This document shows positions 59,510 through 64,000 of a DNA stretch of 64,000 nt, piece after piece. The stretch spans positions 62,001 through 126,000 of the forward strand of contig CAJNYU010003827.1 in NCBI GenBank assembly GCA_905331475.1, read 5' to 3'. This DNA comes from Rotaria socialis (taxonomy: Eukaryota; Rotifera; Eurotatoria; Philodinida; Philodinidae). Position 1 is the first letter of the stretch. Each line of letters starts with the position of its first letter. The notes under the pieces were generated by a model. That model had not been told where the DNA came from and made no database searches. It saw nothing but the letters and a program-made list of their open reading frames with translations. The position numbers and the translations under genes were made by a program.

Positions 59510-62500
59510 TCGACTTAAATACACGTTTCCAAAGACATATATTTATTCTTGCACTAGTATTCACATCTTTTTTAACAATAATGTTTAACCAAAATATATG
59601 CTTTTTATCTTATGCTTATCTATTCAAATTCAATTTGCATTTTAATATTTATCTTATGCATGTTTTCTATTGTAAAGATAATCATTTTCAATAAAACTGG
59701 TTATAGCTTTATTCTGTTATTTTTAACTTTCTAATATGACAATATCTTGTAGAAATCACTATTGCAATCAGTACTTGGTTATTGACGAGATTATCTGTTC
59801 AAGAAAAAAAAAGATTTTTCTTTGTAGGATTTTAACTATTTCAATTGCTTTGCAGATTAAAATACCGTTTTATTTCGATTGCAATATACGTTAGTCTACA
59901 AATAAATAATAAAAATGAGCGTTTTTCTTTTCGTTGATTGTGTTTTATTATTTGCTTCAGTTGTCTTTTGTATGCATAAATTTGTGCTAATAGACAAACC
60001 AATTTTATTTGAAGGTTTTATAATAGATGAAAGAAAAAACTTTATTCAAAAAGACAATTTGATGTCATAGCTTTTGTAACGCTGATATCTTATTGGTCAG
60101 CTTATATTACTCGAAATGGTTGGCCACGAAATAAATTTGAAGTCTAGTTTGTTTCAATTCTTATGAAACATATTGATGAATCTCAACTTTTGATTATCTA
60201 TTTTGAACAACGACTTTTGGTCGCCAATATTTATTGATATATCGCATTATCAATACTTACGCAAGAGGATTTTCATATTTACTTTAGTATAAAATTTGAG
60301 AACTAAAAAAATATTTCTGAATAGATGGAAAATCTGTCATTACTTAGAAATTTCTCAAAAACTGATGATCGTATTAGAGAAAGAGTCCAATCAATTATTT
60401 TTGAACATATTTGAATGGCATTAATAAAAAAAAAACGTTCGCAAATAATTTCTAAAACTAATTGAAAAAGAAATAGATCGATTCATATCCTTTATTGTAG
60501 GTTATCCACTTACGCTAGAATCAACAGATATCAATAAGCATGCCGAGCTGTTATTGGCAATTGATAATTAAAGAGTATCACTCTGACTAGATGAGAGTAC
60601 AAAACCTTTATCTTGAAAGTAAATTTAATAGATATAGTTTAGAAATTTGTAACAGCATCATAAATTATTCAATGATGAACAATTCAACTTTATCTTTGTT
60701 GACGTTATCTTATTGAAGAAAAATAATTCTAAAGTACAGCCAGAAGGGACACGAGTTTCCTTTAATAATAAATGAAAATATTTCATTGCAGAAATTGTTT
60801 TTCCTCTTATTTACTATTCTTCATTCCGTAGTAAAAATGTTTTTGTATTTGAAAGATATTTTAGAGTCTATCATAATAATCATTTTTTTTAAACATTGGT
60901 CATTGAATCGTCCATCCATCAGTTTTTATTTAGCTTCGATAGATCAAGCCAATTAAACTAAATAGCTACTTTTCAAATTGCAGCACTTCAGTGGCGTTTG
61001 AGAAAAATCCTTGCCACCAATATATAGAAGTGAATAACAACGTTCAGTATAATTACATACACAGTAAATCTCTCGTTTTGCTTCATGAACAACGACGTTA
61101 TACATGGGTAGTCTTTCTATTGGAAACTTTAATTACTTCATGATTATATTATCATAAATGTACTATAGTTGCGTTAAGTTCTTGGTAAACAACCTTTATC
61201 ATCTAAACAACATGAACCATTGAAAGGTTGTACAAAATAGATAATTAGACAAGACAGAAGTTTGATGGAATGCATCACGTCTTGTAAGTTTCTTTATGAC
61301 GATGAGAAGAGCAACAATTAAATATGTTTACAACGCTTGTAGATTAACGTTAAAAAATATCATGTAGGTCAAAGTACTGTTTCTTTTGATAACACATATA
61401 AAATATCAAATTTTCATTCGCTGAAGAAAACAAGACGTAGATCACCAATGATTAATTGACTTTTAAAATTTTTTATTCAAAGCTTTTTCACAAATAAAGC
61501 CTTTCTGCTTTCCCCCTTCGTCTCATATGTTTCTTAATTATAGGACTAGACCGTTGCAGTTATTTTTCTCAAAAAAGCTTTCACACTTATTCAAAATACA
61601 AGAATTATAATTTAATACGATTTTATGATCAATAATAGCCTTATACGAACGAATATTAGCATGCAAATAATCTATGCGACACTATGGAAGTCGTACAATA
61701 AGAAAAACAGTCTTACTTGTTTTGGTTTCTTTAAGTAACGAAAAAGTTGCCACAGGAAAAAGTAAACAAAAAAATGGGCACTCGTTGGCAAACAAAAACA
61801 CAAAATAAAAAGAAGTTTGAGAAAAAAATCTAATCGGAGACGTTCGCTATTGATATATTTCTTTCACATTTTTCATTCAATCAATGTTTTGATTACGTTT
61901 TTGTTTTTATAAAAGAAATGTATTTATTTCGAATATTACTTCTATTGGTTTTAAATTAAAATAAAACTATTTAGATCAATATTTTCGAGATATAGTTTGA
62001 GAGCCATAAAATACTTTATGATTACTGTTAAATTGAAATTTCTTTCTTCGACGAACTACTAGAATAAGTTACGATTGACTATCATACTAAAATTCTTCGT
62101 ACAGATAAATAAAAAATTATCAATTGTATACTGTAGAATTGTATCTATTCAAATCGAAATTTTTCAAAATAATTTCATGACTGCCTATATATAATACAAA
62201 TAATCATCATAATTACGCGATTAATTGATAAAATTTCACTACCATATTTTGTTAAAAAAATCTTTCAGAGTCGAAGCTCATTAAAATGTACTCTCTATCA
62301 ACAAAATATCAATGCTTGAGCATATGAGCAGCACCGTTAAACCAACTAGATCCGATATCAACTACAGTATTGTTTAACATGAAATTTGTCGGTCAAAATA
62401 AAATACAAAATAGACATAGCAATTTAGTAATGTTGTAGTCTGCATCTTTTTACATGAATTTGTAAGATTTTTAACGTCGCTATAAGTTTCTTTTGCTCTC

Positions 62501-62811
62501 ATTCTCTCTCTGATACGGCTTCTACTTTTGGATTTATCTTTTCGTTCTGCTCGTTTTTTTCTCGTAACATCTTATGGATTTTGTGATTTTGTTTTCACGC
62601 TTTACGTAGTGGTTAACTCTCTTTGTTAAAATGGATGAATAAAGATCTATACAAAAAAATTAATTACAAGTAAGATTAAGATTTTATAAATAGAATTTTA
62701 AGTTTTCAAGCAATATTTTGTTCAGAATATTAAAAACAAAAAAGAAACATCTCTTGAATTTATATAAGCACTCAAGTTTTACAGGGAATAGCAATATTGC
62801 AGTTGATCTGA
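59510..62811. other. 3.3-kb region, non-coding or decayed coding sequence
   Basis: No intact gene. Several short frames look protein-like and lie in order on the plus strand: MSVFLFVDCVLLFASVVFCM (59915, 51 codons), then in another frame FDVIAFVTLISYWSAYITRN (from about 60060), MENLSLLRNFSKTDDRIRER (60325), LIEKEIDRFISFIVGYPLTL (about 60460), and CHQYIEVNNNVQYNYIHSKS (about 61012). Stops and shifts separate them. They may be remnants of one decayed gene; no family recognised. Confidence 0.35.
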
Positions 62812-63792
62812 TTATAGAAGTTTCACGATAAGAAATACGATTAAGTAGATAATTGGGTATAATCTATTCGATATTGACCCTGAAGTGGTAGTTGTTGATA
62901 CTGAAACAGATACTTCTGTAGTTGTTGTAGTTGTTAATACTGAAACAGATACTTCTGTAGTTGTTGTAGTACTGCTTAGCCTTGATGGTTGAAAGTCTGG
63001 ATGCAAAATAATTGTTGTTTGAATCTGTCCTTTCAACAATTCCACGGTTTGAATCGAATTGCAATAATCTTTTGTACACTTTAGTTCTACTTCATTGATT
63101 TCCAATTGTTTTTCTTGTGGAAGATCTAGATAATATGTTGCACGAACTCGAATACTTGGTATTTGTGTAGATATAGAAAATGTTCCACAATTACTAAAGA
63201 AATTATACGTGCAGTTATTTGTCGGTGTGACTAAATAACTATGAATTTGATCAATGTAACATATACCATTGGTGCATGGGTCTTGTTTGCATAAAACCGC
63301 AGTCAACTCATTAATACATGCACTGCATGAGTAGCAATGTTGAGCTGGCAATTGTCCGTTTAACAGTTCTGAACTTAGTATCGATTGATTTATTGTTATT
63401 TGAAATGATTCTGGTAAATATTCTGCTAGTGAAATATTATTACAACCATCCCAATCACAACCATAACTCATAGAACTAAAACTCGGCTGAGCCCATTCCG
63501 TACCCGAGAGGGACATCATTTCAACAGCTTGAATAAAGTGTGTATCTTGGAAAATATTTGCAGCTATGGCTTCAAATACGCGTTGTTCAACATTACCATT
63601 ATACGAACTTGTGATAAAACACACTTTATCACCAACTTCTGTTAAAATACAACTTGATAAGAACTCCACCGATGAACAAGTAGTACTATTAGTGTCCCAA
63701 TTAAAGATGCAACCACATAAATAACATTTTCTACTATCTACTGGACAAATCAGTAGTACAGTAATACTGACGAGAACAGCGATTATTCGCAT
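62812..63792 (-). CDS. secreted or GPI-anchored cysteine-rich protein, two Ly6/uPAR-like domains
   Basis: A single-exon minus-strand gene. I start at ATG 63792 (MRIIAVLVSITVLLICPVDS, a signal peptide) because the codon 27 bases upstream is TTG. Two cysteine-rich units follow. The first runs from KCYLCGCIF to CDWDGCNN; the second from HCYSCSACIN to CTKDYCNS. Each ends in the C-x4-CN pattern of three-finger Ly6/uPAR domains. After them come a Thr/Ser-rich stalk with a 13-residue repeat (TTTTTTEVSVSVL) and a hydrophobic C-terminal tail (LYPIIYLIVFLIVKLL), as expected for a GPI signal or membrane anchor. Several N-x-S/T sites are present. Extracellular surface role inferred; partner unknown. Confidence 0.8.
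   Translation of the reverse strand: MRIIAVLVSITVLLICPVDSRKCYLCGCIFNWDTNSTTCSSVEFLSSCILTEVGDKVCFITSSYNGNVEQRVFEAIAANIFQDTHFIQAVEMMSLSGTEWAQPSFSSMSYGCDWDGCNNISLAEYLPESFQITINQSILSSELLNGQLPAQHCYSCSACINELTAVLCKQDPCTNGICYIDQIHSYLVTPTNNCTYNFFSNCGTFSISTQIPSIRVRATYYLDLPQEKQLEINEVELKCTKDYCNSIQTVELLKGQIQTTIILHPDFQPSRLSSTTTTTEVSVSVLTTTTTTEVSVSVSTTTTSGSISNRLYPIIYLIVFLIVKLL
62898..62975. repeat. two-copy 39-bp tandem repeat inside the Ly6-like gene
   Basis: A 39-bp unit starting ATACTGAAACAG occurs at 62898 and again at 62937, almost identical. It encodes the 13-residue Thr/Val-Ser stalk repeat. Copy number may vary between alleles. Confidence 0.85.
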
Positions 63793-64000
63793 AGCTTTAA
63801 CGAAGTTATCAACAATCAAAACGCTTTCTTTTTTTTCACGCTTTTATACCCAAAACATCACTATTTGTTGTAATGTGTAAAGTAGCTGTAAAACTCTCTC
63901 TTTCTTTTTGATCAACTAGAGTTATAAAACAATTTATAGTCCATCAAAAGGAATCACAGACCTCTTGTCTATAATCAATGGTTTATGATGCATATATCAA
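63793..64000. other. 5' flank of the Ly6-like gene
   Basis: The last 208 bases are upstream of a minus-strand start codon and should contain its promoter or leader. No specific site assigned. Confidence 0.5.

Noticed and set aside
63817-63819. TTG start giving an MIVDN N-terminus for the Ly6-like protein
   Set aside because: The in-frame ATG at 63792 begins a typical signal peptide.
1-64000. CRISPR arrays, rRNA, bacterial operons or tRNA genes
   Set aside because: I saw no direct-repeat/spacer pattern, no rRNA-like sequence and no cloverleaf with a convincing B box; this is animal genomic DNA. A tRNAscan run was not possible here.

Overview
The window is animal nuclear DNA. It is AT-rich, with multi-exon genes, mostly 45-75 bp GT-AG introns, long AT- and T-rich intergenic stretches, many microsatellites and several short inverted-repeat transposons. 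The gene set (hog/Hint protein, CNG channel, Rbfox-type RRM, LRRC56, calreticulin, CDC25, ABCA transporter, Ly6-like surface protein) is metazoan. The tiny introns and compact genes would fit a spiralian such as a bdelloid rotifer (Rotaria/Adineta type). That placement is inference and was not tested by any search.

Layout. 1-2.0 kb: 3' end of an ABCA transporter (+). 3.2-4.8 kb: FLYWCH zinc-finger protein (+). 4.8-10.6 kb: no gene recognised. 10.6-16.6 kb: cyclic-nucleotide-gated channel (+) with an altered pore filter and two introns swollen by inverted-repeat elements. 16.9-18.0 kb: small Rbfox-like RRM protein (-), convergent with the channel. 19.8-23.0 kb: divergent hnRNP K-like KH protein (-). 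23.6-24.5 kb: intronless ADP-ribosylglycohydrolase-like gene (+), followed by a decayed tandem copy (24.7-26.4 kb) split by an internally deleted hAT element. 26.4-30.9 kb: transposon-rich intergenic region. 30.9-31.8 kb: CRAL-TRIO lipid-binding protein (+). 33.9-35.4 kb: calreticulin (+), next to a poly-C/N assembly scar. 37.5-41.6 kb: LRRC56 (-), divergent from a Squid/hnRNP D-like two-RRM protein (+, 42.2-44.4 kb). 45.7-46.8 kb: single-exon EF-hand protein (+). 46.8-52.6 kb: no intact gene recognised, with GC-rich inverted-repeat elements and a coding-like fragment. 52.7-56.3 kb: CDC25 phosphatase (+). 57.7-58.2 kb: a short two-exon gene (-), divergent from a secreted hog-domain protein (+, 58.2-59.5 kb). 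59.5-62.8 kb: non-coding or decayed. 62.8-63.8 kb: Ly6-like GPI-type surface protein (-).

The genes do not form one pathway. Three are RNA-binding regulators (Rbfox-like, hnRNP K-like, Squid-like) and two have links to sensory or motile cilia in other animals (CNG channel, LRRC56). The most unusual features are the CNG pore, the hAT-interrupted ADP-ribosylglycohydrolase duplicate, the dense set of short inverted-repeat transposons, the hog protein with an unfamiliar N-terminal domain, and calreticulin ending in DDEL.
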